From positions 44,233,467-44,297,466 of the forward strand of contig OX578284.1 in the NCBI GenBank assembly GCA_951217055.1: 64,000 bases of DNA, written 5' to 3'. Origin of the DNA: Gerris lacustris (lineage: Eukaryota > Arthropoda > Insecta > Hemiptera > Gerridae). Shown here piece after piece: positions 32,249-42,664 of the stretch. The position numbers and the translations under genes were made by a program. Each line of letters starts with the position of its first letter. The stretch's first letter is position 1. The notes below the pieces were generated by a model, which was not told the DNA's origin, made no database searches, and saw nothing but the letters and a program-made list of their open reading frames with translations.

Positions 32249-33035
32249 CGTGTGGTGTCGCGGGACACCCGGTAGGAACAAAGTTCCTTACATTTTTCAT
32301 TAAATATAAATCATAAAATCAAACTGCTAAGTACGTATACATTGCTAACTACTTATACATGGCGGAGTTAGAAAAGAGACAAAATTAAAAGTAACTAACT
32401 TTTTGTACCTAGCAGAGTTAAGGCAAAATTAAAAGAAATTCATTATTTGTATAATTAAAGCAAGTGTCTTACTATAAATATATATTGAATATAAGTTGAT
32501 CATGATGAGTTTATAATGAAAGAGTATGTTTGTTAAAGGAGTTTGGATTGAAATAGGACTGTTTTCTACCTACCTGGCCAATTAATTTAAAATATTAGAA
32601 AATATATCTCTTCCCTACTCTACAGCTTCTACTTGTATCAGGGTGAAATTTTACATGATTATATTTTATTTATTTACAAAACAAGGTGACATTTTTGACA
32701 TATATAACAAAAAAAATCAAAACAAGTCAAGTAACAGGCTTCCTTAATAACTCTTTTTCCCGTCTTTTGAAGCTTACGTTTACGCGAGCGTTGTGCGTGA
32801 ACGCTTGGGCGGATAACGTTTTCCGACCAACTCAGCCTGGGCATTGGTAAAATGAACATGTGTACCAAATTTCATCTAACTCGGTGGTCTTTTACTCAAG
32901 TTATCGTCATCTGTAGATTTCGTGACGGATTTTGCGTGACGGTGATTTTGTGATGGTTATTTTGTGACGGTGATTTTGGTCGTTTTTTTCGGATTCAATC
33001 CCGGGCTCCAGAACGTGCCATAAGGAACTTTGTTC
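32249..33035 (-). mobile_element. Family D element, copy 2
   Basis: On the minus strand it starts GGAACAAAGTTCCTTATGGC (33035 downward), carries the CACCGTCAC words and the B-shared core. It ends GGAACTTTGTTCCTACCGGG followed by the GGTGTCCCGCGACACC hairpin and ACACG. As in copy 1, the flanks read ATTTTT before the start and TATTTTT after the end. The interior between core and right end differs from copy 1. Confidence 0.75.
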
Positions 33036-33150
33036 CAAAAATATTATGTAGTCAGAGAACTATTTTACGTTGTTTTTGAGGGTATTAAGTTAGAGGTCTT
33101 TTAACCACACTTACATGCCATCTGCCGGACACACCCTCATTAGGTTTTGC

Positions 33151-33300
33151 AGGAGCCCGGGAATGATTCTGGAAAAATCGTCCGTCACAAAATTAACTGT
33201 CACACAACTGTGACGGTTGGAAATCGATCGACAACAATAACTTAGCAGTGTGATTTTATTTTTTATATTGAATGAAAAGCGTAAGGAACTTTTTTGTATA
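33151..33300 (+). mobile_element. Family D fragment, internally deleted
   Basis: AGGAGCCCGGGAATGATTC, GTCACAAAATTAACTGTCAC and then GTGTGATTTTATTTTTTATA and GCGTAAGGAAC correspond to the two ends of family D with the core missing. Confidence 0.6.
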
Positions 33301-33308
33301 CTTTTTAC

Positions 33309-33478
<170 letters not shown>

Positions 33479-34184
33479 GTATGTATATACTTATACAGTT
33501 AAAGGTCCCTATTGATTTGTTATTACAATTGTATTTACTTCCATGAGATTCATGGCGTCTTCATTTTGTTCCAAAATACGATATAAAGAAAACAATTATT
33601 ATCTAAAGCTACTTTCAAGAGCTTTGTTGCAGGGCAATGAAAATTCTATGCAAGAAAGCATAAACAGAAATCATTGCCCTAAAACTTTAAACACTTAAAC
33701 ATCAACCATATTTTTAATAATAATAAAAATTCCTTTAATTTTCTTTACTGTGTTGCCCACAAATAAAACGTTAACTTAGAATTCTTAGTGGTATATGCTA
33801 TATTCTTATTATTTTATGCGATTCTAGATTAAATCAAGAAATGAAAATGTAATTTTTAAAATAAATCGAACGAGTATAAGACTATCCACGAATTCACGTA
33901 CCTGCTATTTCTCAGGTGATCTATATTGTCCAAATCTAATTAAATTTATTTTAATATCAAGTTTACTTGGTCAGAATTTCAATTAAGATATCTAGATACG
34001 TGCCGGTTCCTCTTTATTGCACCCAACTATCCAATTTTCCTGTAACCTTTTTTTTTTAGTAAAATAATTTATATATTTTTAAAAATGTCACAAGAAAATT
34101 AAAATTGGTTAAAATAGTTTCTAGAATTTGCTTTTTATTTTTTAAATTAATATTCTTAATGGTTTCATTTTTTTTTGAAAAAAA
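33479..34184. other. No gene seen
   Basis: AT-rich sequence; nothing recognised. Confidence 0.4.
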
Positions 34185-34400
34185 TAATTGCTTCCGAGCT
34201 TGCCAAAGGTAACGGAAACAATTTTATCGTTCTACAAAAATATTTTATATCTCCGATTTCAAAAATTCCAAGTCAGAAACCCGTTTCAGACAAAAGGGAA
34301 CATTTTTGGTTCCGTGTCTGTCTGTCGCTCATTTTTTGCAAACCAACACATCTTAAAAACTACTCCTCCGATTTTAACTCGGTCAATATGTATATTATAC
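34185..34400 (+). mobile_element. Family B fragment
   Basis: Begins TTGCTTCCGAGCTTGCCAAA and follows the B element through CTCCGATTTCAAAAATTCC, CGTGTCTGTCTGTCG and ACACATCTTAAAAACTACTC, then fades. The terminal repeat is absent. Confidence 0.75.
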
Positions 34401-34497
34401 TTTTTCTCAATCATAATCCAAATATGTTACTTATTTAGTCCAAATCAATACAATACCTTTTTCGTCCAGTTTTGTATAATTTTTTTTTTTTTTTTTA

Positions 34498-35030
34498 TTC
34501 ATGAATTGCTTTTCCTAAAGCAGGCCCTACACTATCAATCCGCGTGATCAAAACAGCGCGTCAAGCTGATTGACATTTGCTTCAAGCCGTTTTGGGGAAC
34601 ATCAAGCATACCATCAATCTTTTCATCAACACTCATTTGTAGCGGAGTTTTCGACTAGTGAACTGCTCCTCCTGGACTGTAGTGAATTGAGTAGATACCA
34701 TGGTTTCGAATCAGGATTTCGGGTTTCTCATCTTGACAGTTGTTGTTGCAGTTGACAGTTGTTGCTCTCAAGTGGAAAAGAAAAATCCAGAGGAAACGAC
34801 GTTGGTCGAAGGAGTGGAACTCCGGGCAATTACGATGTAAATCAATGAGAAGGCTAATAAATTCTCGATCGGCATTTGTATCTACCGAACCTTCGGAAGC
34901 GAGCGAACGGTCCTCCATCGCTGGTGTCGAGCAGATGACTTACAGAATGCTACATCCAAATTGCTTTAGACTATCAAGCGCTCCGTCCAGCCGCTTGAGT
35001 CATTCAAACTATCTATGAATCACGGTCAAG
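34498..35030. other. GC-richer segment of unknown origin
   Basis: Distinctly less AT-rich than its surroundings, beginning after a T-run (34481-34497) with CTAAAGCAGGCCCTACACTA. It contains a minus-strand open frame (34655-34918) and overlapping plus-strand frames. The words ACTATCAATCCGCG near 34530 and ACTATCAAGCGC near 34975 are similar but in direct orientation. It may be a degenerate DNA transposon or a retrocopy. Confidence 0.35.
34655..34918 (-). CDS. Hypothetical 87-aa frame, MADF-like start
   Basis: ATG at 34918 in a good context (GCGATGG). After a short acidic, polar N-terminus, the stretch REFISLLIDLHRNCP resembles the start of MADF-type DNA-binding domains found in PIF/Harbinger-associated and host proteins. 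The expected W-x-x-x-H-x-x-Y continuation is absent and the C-terminal half looks random. If real it is truncated or frameshifted; it may be chance. Confidence 0.22.
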   Translation of the reverse strand: MEDRSLASEGSVDTNADREFISLLIDLHRNCPEFHSFDQRRFLWIFLFHLRATTVNCNNNCQDEKPEILIRNHGIYSIHYSPGGAVH

Positions 35031-35968
35031 GCTTATATTGCACAACATACAATTTGTGTTAAAACGTACAATATATCCGCTTTAGTTTCTCGAAATTTTG
35101 GTGTAAACAACTAACATAATTTCATGAAGTAGCCTTAATCAGAGCAAAGTTGTCTAAATTATTATCTAGTAAGTTTTAGAAGTTGTTTTATTTATTTTTT
35201 TGTTATCACTAAAACTTAAGCTTTAACTTAGACAGTGGCTGTTTTAAGATGTAAGTGAAAATCACAACAAATTTTACTTAGTTACTTTTGGTACTTAACT
35301 TATGAAACTCCCGAATAAAGCAAGTGTAGAAATAGTGCTTAGCCATGAAGGAACAACTAAGGAAAACTTGCTACTTATGAAGCCAATCTGTACCATGTCA
35401 TTCTACCCATCCATACTAACTATAACCTAACTCCTTCGCTCAAGTTAGTAGAGAGACTAACTCGGTACATTTTGGCGAGGACTAATGGGCTTTAGAGAGC
35501 AGATTCTCACTGCTCCGCTCTTACAAATTAGCTTGGTAGAGTAGACATCGTCCTCGATATAATTGCATTAGGCCTGAGGCTCAGTTGCCTTTACTACCTG
35601 CACCTGAAAACATTCCCTCCCCCCCTTCCTCGTTCATCTATTTCTAAATTGCGTCTAGGTTTGTTAATTTTGTAACTTGTACATCAGTGACAACGTTGTC
35701 TTTTATAGCTTCCTTTTGTTTACTGTTGTCAATTAAACTCATTATTAGTTTACATAAGTTTAACGAATCAGAAAAGAAATAATTCAAAAGGATGCCCTTG
35801 TTATTTGAATTCATTTAAGTTAAGGTTGTTCAATTCAATTTTATAAAGGTTGACGAAGTAACGGTGGCTTTGCCACACTTAGAATAGAGTTATTCAGTTG
35901 CAGGGCTTTTTTTTGAAACTGTTAAGACAAAGAGTTATTTAACAATTATATGCAGTAGGAATGATGTC
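35031..35968. other. No gene seen
   Basis: AT-rich apart from 35400-35640, which is more mixed in composition and includes a CCTCCCCCCCTTCC tract near 35621. No domain or RNA was recognised. Confidence 0.35.
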
Positions 35969-35976
35969 TCCTTGTC

Positions 35977-36154
35977 GGCACTTCTTTAGATTGTTACTCC
36001 CCTTACAACAAAAACAGAGGGGAGTAACAATTTAAAGAAGATATACCGAATGTTCTTCTTTAAACTGTTACTCTCCTTATAAAAACAGAAGTGTGATATT
36101 TCTTTGTCCCAAAGTATATTGGACAAATCATCCCTTTGTCTTAGTAGTTATTTA
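35977..36154 (+). mobile_element. Family H element, 3' truncated
   Basis: The left terminus GGCACTTCTTTAGATTGTTA is followed by its inverse (AGGGGAGTAACAATTTAAAG) and the family core to TAGTTATTTAGTCAA. The right terminus is missing; family J sequence follows directly. Confidence 0.75.
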
Positions 36155-36370
36155 GTCAATTTGTACATGTTGTACAATTATGTCCTACAGCATCTCCATA
36201 AACTTTTAGACATAAACAACTGAACCAAGTTGTCTAACATTTCTCAACATGTATGGGCATGAATTTTAGGTATGTCAAACAAAAATGTCTTACAACACAC
36301 ACCTACACGTTGAGACACGTTGAACTACCTAACCAAGTTGTTTAATATTTCTTAACGTGTATAATGTCCA
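36155..36370 (+). mobile_element. Family J repeat, copy 1
   Basis: TGTACATGTTGTACAATTAT, GTCCTACAGCATCTCCATAA and AGACATAAACAACTGAACCA match 60078-60145. It contains near-repeats of AACCAAGTTGT...AACGTGTA. Non-coding, and it abuts family H in both places. Confidence 0.55.
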
Positions 36371-36680
36371 CCATTGATTTCAGATTAAAATAGAAAGACA
36401 ATCTCATTCATAAAGAAATATATTATACATTTGACACATAAAATAAAATGTATGACTACTACTCAACCCCATAAATTTAGAACTATAGTTTTGATTTTGT
36501 TTTCTCATTGGACCTCTTAAGTTAATTAAAGTTAATTTAGTTAATGAAAAATGTACAAATATTTTTATTATAAGGGATAAAGTTATTATTGTGATCTTAA
36601 TAAAAATTACTTATAATATTATCACATAATTTAAAAATTCAATTTTTACAAGTTATTGGTAGTATTCATACTACGGAACG
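36371..36680. other. No feature seen
   Basis: AT-rich spacer between family J and the tRNA-like inverted pair. Confidence 0.35.
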
Positions 36681-36685
36681 TTTAA

Positions 36686-36985
36686 TTTTTAATTTAAATC
36701 AAATTATAATTACTATTTATAAAGGGAGACAGACAGAGAAAAATAGACTTCAGCGCCGGGATTCGAACGGACCTCCCCTCATATCCAGTGTGCGGGAGCT
36801 CTAACCAATTAAGCTAGACTGAAGAATATTTTCCTCTGACGATATCGATACCTAATCCCTTGGGATTGGATATGAGGGGGAGGTCTATGGTTCGAGTCCC
36901 GGCGCTGAAGTCTATTTTTCTCTTTCTGTCTCCCTTTATAGATAGTAATTATAATTTGATTTAAATTAAAAAATAATAATTTAAG
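36686..36985. repeat. Inverted pair of tRNA-derived sequences
   Basis: About 36686-36795 and 36866-36980 are imperfect reverse complements. Both carry a tRNA 3' half joined to GAAGTCTATTTTTCTC...GTCTCCC and then an AT-rich tail. The shared part beyond the tRNA shows these are SINE copies in head-to-head arrangement rather than tRNA genes. Confidence 0.75.
36748..36824 (-). tRNA. tRNA-like sequence (SINE head or pseudogene)
   Basis: On the minus strand CTTCAGTCTAGCTTAATTGG...TTCGAATCCCGGCGCTGAAG. Six acceptor bases pair (CTTCAG/CTGAAG). The A box TAGCTTAATTGG is good; the B box CGTTCGAATCC has one mismatch. The anticodon arm does not fold cleanly (CTCCC...AGGGG around a large loop), so no anticodon is assigned. 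The plus-strand partner keeps a perfect B box, GGTTCGAGTCC, at 36889-36899. Confidence 0.5.
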
Positions 36986-37022
36986 AATAAAAATATTTAT
37001 CAATAGTATCGTAATTATAGAT

Positions 37023-37370
37023 GCATTATGTGATTACTGTATACTTACAAATCTTATGTTTACATTCATTAAATGGTTAATGAATCATAATGTGATTACT
37101 GTATTCTTACAAATCTTATGTTTACATTCATTAAATGGTTAATGAATCATAATGTTAATAATGTGATTACTGTATTCTTACAAATTTTATGTTTACATTC
37201 ATTAAATGGTTAATGAATCATAATGTGATTACTGTATTCTTACAAATCTTATGTTTACATTCATTAAATGGTTAATGAATCATAATGTTAATAATGTGAT
37301 TACTGTATACTTACTAAACTTATGTTTACATTCATTAAATGGTTAATAAATCATAAGGTTAAATATCATA
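37023..37370. repeat. 62-74-bp tandem repeat, five copies
   Basis: Units like AATGTGATTACTGTATTCTT...TTTACATTCATTAAATGG...AATCAT recur from 37027. Alternate junctions carry an extra TTAATAATG, so short and long units alternate (a two-unit higher-order pattern). Confidence 0.88.
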
Positions 37371-38454
37371 ATAAATAAGTTAAACACGCAAAAGTATATT
37401 CAAAAGAATGATAGATACATCGTTGTTTGATTCTTAATTCATTAACACCTTAATATAGGTAACTTAATTATTACCAATATATTCAGTCAATAAATATAAT
37501 ACATAACATTGTAGTATTTAGATAAGATTAAGAGTTGAAATAACTTTTGTTCAAAATATAAATAAATCTGTGTTGAGAATCATTTAGAAAATTGTTTGAG
37601 GTTAGTTTTTTTCTTTGTGAGGACATTCCTTTTTTTGTAAATAGAAAATAAGAAGGGTGAGGGGGAAAGAAATTATTTCCAATCTTGGTGTGTCTTCAAG
37701 AGATTGTTTATTTCCACTTCTATTATAAGATGACAGTGAAAAGGAGACTAGAAGTTCTCTCTCTTCTCTTATTGTTTGTGTTTCATCGAATATTAGTTTT
37801 GTTAGACTAAACCTCTAGACTAACTATATAGAAGAAAAAGAACCATTCAACGAGAAAATAAACCACTCAAAAACCAAATAAAAAATAAAACAAATGTCGA
37901 CACTTTTAGTTTTTTTAGTCAAAGAAAAATGTTTAAAAGAAAACCCTGAAATTCTAAAGAGAAAAAAGAGAAATAAAAAAAAAAATAGTGAGTGAAATAC
38001 AGGTGACAGAACTCAAGGGGAAAGTTAAACCACCAGCAATACAATACTTGTCCATTTACATTTATCTCAAACCTTCAACTAAAAACTTTTACCCCAAAAA
38101 GCTAAGGAAGTTACACGGGAAAGTAATTTCCATGCATTATTGTGGTCGAGTTTCTACTTCTGCTGAAAATAATCCTAATTTTTACATCGCTTTTTATTTT
38201 AAAATGTTAATGTATTTATTTTTTGTGCACCTAATTTAGAATTAACCAAATTAAAAATAACCCAAATAAACAAATGGGAATAAACTTGATAATTTTACTG
38301 TAAGTTTTATTAAAATACAAAATAATAATTGCTGAACTTTAATACTAAACGGAAGTTGGTATTAATAGCAAACCATGCCTAAGAAATTAAAATAATTTTA
38401 GTATTATTATCAATAAAAAAAGTATTCACCATAGATAATAATATAATACCAATC
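37371..38454. other. No gene supported
   Basis: AT-rich. The frame at 37988-38239 starts with GTG, has no ATG or domain, and sits in A-rich DNA. Confidence 0.4.
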
Positions 38455-39470
38455 CTTGATGGTAGAATATAAATTTTTCGTCACGCAAAAAACGACATGC
38501 AAAATGTGACGCTCTAGTTGTTTATTTTAAATATAGTACCTGGAAGTTAGGAGGTAAGAAGAGGTAGCTCGGTTTTCACTTATTAGTACTATATCGCACC
38601 AATAGGAGCGCTGAAATTATTTTTTTTAAATATAGTAGGTACCACGATATAAGAAGCTAACTGAAGGTAGCTCGGTTTTAACTTTTTAGTACTATATCTC
38701 ACCAATAGGAGCGCTGAAATATTTTTTTTAAATATAGTAGGTACCACGATATAAGAAGCTAACTGAAGATAGCTCGGTTTTAACTTTTTAGTACTATATC
38801 TCACCAATAGGAGCGCTGAAATAATTTTTTTTAAATATAGTAGGTACCACGATATAAGAAGCTAACTGAAGATAGCTCGGTTTTAACTTTTTAGTACTAT
38901 ATCTCACCAATAGGAGCGCTGAAATAATTTTTTTAAATATAGTAGGTACCACGATATAAGAAGCTAACTGAAGGTAGCTCGGTTTTAACTTTTTAGTACT
39001 ATATCTCACCAATAGGAGCGCTGAAATAATTTTTTTAAAATATAGTAGGTACCACGATATAAGAAGCTAACTGAAGATAGCTCGGTTTTAACTTTTTAGT
39101 ACTATATCTCACCAATAGGAGCGCTGAAATAATTTTTTTAAATATAGTAGGTACCACGATATAAGAAGCTAACTGAAGGTAGCTCGGTTTTCACTTTTTA
39201 GTAATATATCTCACCAACAGAAGCGCTGTAATTATTTTTTTTTAAATATAGTAGGTACCAGGATGTAAGTAGCTAACAGGAGGCAGCTCAGTTTTCACTT
39301 TTTAGTACTATATTTCACCACTAAGAGCGCAGAAGTAATAATTATACCCAAAACCAAATTTCTTCTATTTCGGATAACTATACTGCTTTTCGCAACAACC
39401 GTCTGCAAGGTAAATGTCCAAAAACATATTCACGATTCAATGGTTTTTCCATAAAGGGGAGAAAATTGTA
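38455..39470. mobile_element. Family G element with internal array
   Basis: The left part (GTCACGCAAAAAACGACATG) and right part (CACGATTCAATGGTTTTTCC, GGGGAGAAAAT) correspond to 23405 and 23800-23870. The region between has expanded into a 103-bp tandem array. Confidence 0.6.
38483..39330. repeat. 103-bp tandem array, about eight copies
   Basis: Unit: AATATAGTAGGTACCACGAT...GAAGCTAACTGAAG, GTAGCTCGGTTTTAACTTTT and CACCAATAGGAGCGCTGAAA. AGGAGCGCTGAAA recurs at 38605, 38709, 38812, 38913, 39016 and 39118, so the period is 102-104. Inner copies are nearly identical and outer ones are diverged, as expected from unequal exchange. The repeated minus-strand frame (KKLKPSYLQLASYIVVPTIF) is a by-product of a unit that stays open for about two copies, not evidence for a gene. 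Confidence 0.93.
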
Positions 39471-39645
39471 ATCCATCTTCTTAAAAAAAATTGTTAAAAT
39501 GTTTGTGTTAATGATTTATAAACACATTATACATGTTCTATTTATCTCAATAAGTAAATCAAATAATTTCACATCTTAATATAAAATTATTAATTCTGAT
39601 ATTATCTGTCAACTGTCCACAGAAATAGTATATTATGTTACTAGG

Positions 39646-39743
39646 CTGTGAAGTGAGTTTTTTCTTTACCGCGGCAATTACATTTACTGTCGAGCGAAGG
39701 GAGACAGTAAATATTGCCAAGGTAAAGAAAAAACAGTTCACAG
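39646..39743. repeat. 98-bp hairpin
   Basis: CTGTGAAGTGAGTTTTTTCT...ACATTTACTGTC pairs with GACAGTAAATATTGCC...TTCACAG around a short loop (GAGCGAAGGGA). Arms of about 42 bases with a few mismatches. The arm contains TTTTTTCTTTACC. Open frames over it are artefacts. Confidence 0.85.
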
Positions 39744-39991
39744 TCGCGTAGCATATGCTATTTTTTCCGAGGTAGCAGACAATGAAAAAACATTAAATAT
39801 TTATCACTAATCAATATATAATAATAACAAATATTAGTACATACTTAAGACTTAAAAACAGAAACATTAAAAAGAGGTTACACTATAAGAAAAGATAAAT
39901 AAAACGCATTGACATCTAGCGGATTTTAATCATACTAGAAGCATTTCTACAAAGACTGCAGCGATACTAACGGAAGTTTTGACAACTACCC

Positions 39992-40047
39992 GCTGTAAAG
40001 AAAAAATCTTTTAGTTCCTAGGAACTAAAAGATTTTTTCTTTACAGC
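39992..40047. repeat. Perfect 56-bp palindrome
   Basis: GCTGTAAAGAAAAAATCTTT and following to the centre TCCTAGGA, then its exact complement, with no spacer. All 28 base pairs match. Confidence 0.97.
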
Positions 40048-41011
40048 TAGGAGTAATGAAAAGATTTTTTAAGTCCACGTAATGAAAAAATGGATTTTAG
40101 CTATGTTTTTTAGGCTCTAAAGTTACTATTTTACAGCCTACCACGGAAAAAAAATATTTTTTTAAATATATGACTATATTATGTCCGTTTAAGCAAATGT
40201 GAAAGCTTTACAATTTAGCAGCTTTAGGCCACACGCTCAATTATGTTTTCGTTCAAGAATTTGTAATGGAAAAATATGCAACATTTTTTCTTGAAAATCA
40301 ACTAAAATCGATAAAAGTGCATTTATCAACTAATATCTTTTAACTTTTTTTCTTTTTAAGACTCAAAAATCCTCTATCTAATAGTGAATTGATTATTCAA
40401 AAACTTTAGGAAAGGAAAAGGTTAAAAAATTTCGGGGATTTAATTTTCGAGAAACACACATAAGGGTTTTCAAATGAAACGTTAATAGCCATTTTTATTT
40501 TAAATTGCGCAGTAGATTTATCAACTGATTTTATTCTAGTAGAAAAAATAACTGAATGTTAAACAGGCAGCATTTACCTCAGAATAATATAACAATACAA
40601 GAGGGTAATATCGATACTTGAAAAGTTTGAGAGAAAGATAAACAGATAGAAGTTAAGCCACTAGACTTCAGAAGTTAAAGATAATGAGCAAACTTTTGAC
40701 CAAACGAAGGTATTGCGGATGCTGAATACGGGGATATAATATAGAGGCAGAGAAAGACCTTCAAAACAAGTTACACAGAAACATAATTGTAGAAAAATAT
40801 ACTTAATTAGACCAATTATCATCTAACATAACATACTTAGAATAAGCTGTGTACTGTGTAATGAAACAAGCACAATTGTGTTAAGTAAAAGAGTTTGCTT
40901 GTTGTCGAATTACAAATAGATCAGTGCTAATGATTAAAAAACTGCACAAAATTAATTAAATATTAATAATAGGAAGAGATTCTCTTAGAAAAAATTAATA
41001 TCATTACTTAC
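40048..41011. other. Probable intron of the receptor gene
   Basis: AT-rich and non-coding. It follows the splice donor of the exon at 41012-41298 on the minus strand, so it should be intron. The next receptor exon (TM5-TM7) was not found here or elsewhere in the window. Confidence 0.55.
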
Positions 41012-41298
41012 TTGTCTAAGTGTTTCAGAAGGCCAATTCTCCTCACAGTAGTACCTTCCGTTGATCTGTTTATGGTGCATGTAGAGTCCATAAGGTACTG
41101 TTACAACTAAACTGAACACCCAGATGCAAACTATGATTCCCACGCAGGTAGATAACTTCATACGAGGTTTGAACGGATAGATGATGACGAAGAACCTGTC
41201 TACAGCGATAGAGGTGAGTGTCAGAGTTGAAATGTAGACTGACGTACCTTGAGCGTATGCGACTAAATGGCACAGTGCTTGACCAAATATCCAACGAC
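41012..41298 (-). CDS. sNPFR: Short neuropeptide F receptor-like GPCR, internal exon
   Basis: A 287-base exon encoding 95 residues. The acceptor is TTTTTTGTTCGCAG before 41298 and the donor GTAAGTAATG after 41012. It enters one base into a codon and leaves at a codon end. Residues 1-10 hold WIFGQALCH, with the TM3 cysteine at 9. TM3 ends in D-R-F at 33-35 (DRY variant), then IIYPFKPRMKLS in loop 2. TM4 is about 50-70. Extracellular loop 2 carries the disulfide partner Cys84 in RYYCEENWPSE. The wording matches rhodopsin-family sNPF receptors, which signal feeding and growth state at the plasma membrane. Other exons are outside the window or not found. Related NPY/NPF or prolactin-releasing-peptide receptors are less likely. 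Confidence 0.9.
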
Positions 41299-42476
41299 CT
41301 GCGAACAAAAAATAATTAACATAAGATTTTACACGGATATATCGTTAGTACAATGCTTAAGAAGCAAATGTGAAAAAATTAAGTCTAGATATAAAATGCT
41401 TTAAACATTTCTGGATTACATAGATTGAGGGTACCGGTTGAAAAGTACTTTCAGTCTTTATAACATTGTAAAAAGGGGAGAAAATCAACTTAGATCACAA
41501 ATAAATGTAATTTCAAAATTCCAAACCACTTCGGCATTGCACCGACAATTTTTTATCAATAAAATTAGTTAATCACTGACACCTTGATCTTAAAAATAAA
41601 TAAAAAGTATATAAAACTAAATATCTCACATCCATGGCTCTAAGAGGTAGAGTTCACAAATTGTTCTATGTAATGCCTTCCTCTAATTCAAATTCTTTCC
41701 ACATTCTTTCGTGATATTGATCCTGGGGCAAAAAGACCAGTTTTGAAGTCTGCAATTGGTAATACTTTGTTCCCGTCTCAACATCAAAACCTAAATGAAG
41801 CCAGTAAGAAAGCATGGAAAGGAGGTGTGGAGCTTTGAAATGTATGAAGCCTAAGTACAACAAGGGTTTATTTACAACTACAACTTAAAGTATTGATGAC
41901 GACCTGTTAGTAGGTTTGTCTTTGTAGAGACTTGTGTATTTTCTTTGATTATGGACTCCACTGGGCCACTGGGGTGAGCGCAAATGTTCCTACTATTTTA
42001 AACAGAATCTATGTCGTATCCTTCAGCTTTTAGCATTGCAGCGATTTTTGCCATAATCAAAATTGATATAATGGCCAGACTGGAAACTACGTTTTAAATG
42101 TAGTTTAAGATTCGTAGCCGGATATACGCTTTCACTACTGGAAGACTTTAGAAGCTTGAGCGTTGGAGTCACTCAAGACTGAGGTATAGGTATAGAAAAC
42201 CGCCTCTCTACGGTAGTGAACCACAATTCCACGTCCAATTTATGGGATCATCTGTTAGAAACATGTATTAACTCTCTTGAGTTCGAGCTATTACGTTACG
42301 TTGGGATTTGGCTATGGTTTCAAGTGAATTGCGAGTACGTTAACCAGTCTGCTACACAGCTCCGAGAAAAATAAGGAGTCAGAGTATAAAATTGTAAGCA
42401 TAATCTTCAAGAATTTTGACTCCAAGGATTAATAACACATTATGAAAGAAGATCAAGACGAAGAATTAACTTCAAG
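41299..42476. other. Probable upstream intron, with one protein-like patch
   Basis: This lies upstream of the receptor exon on the minus strand and should be intron. It holds the unassigned open segment at 41669-41863. No TM1/TM2 exon was seen. Confidence 0.45.
41669..41863 (-). pseudogene. Unassigned protein-like segment
   Basis: A minus-strand frame of 65 codons without ATG (it opens at TTG) and ending in TAG. Composition is unusually protein-like for this region: mixed hydrophobic and charged, with words such as LVFLPQDQYHERMWKEF and an acidic end. I cannot name the family. A TACTTAG at its 5' side could be a splice acceptor but lacks a good pyrimidine tract. It could be a terminal exon of another gene, a retrocopy fragment or chance. 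Confidence 0.3.
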
Positions 42477-42664
42477 CTGAGAGCCAGTAGCGTACACAGA
42501 AAATTTTTTCGGGGGGGGCCCAACCTAATTTTACTTATATGCGGGTTTAGCATACCCCATAATTTATTATAATTGTAATTCCTCCCCCTTTTCAACACTC
42601 TAATTTCAATTTCTAACCTCATATTTAATTAAATTAAAATCCTATGAGGTAACACCTCACTATG

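Noticed and set aside
38589..39012. Two near-identical 72-codon minus-strand frames suggesting a repeated peptide
   Set aside because: They follow the 103-bp tandem unit; two units happen to stay open (103 is not a multiple of three) and no signal or domain is present.
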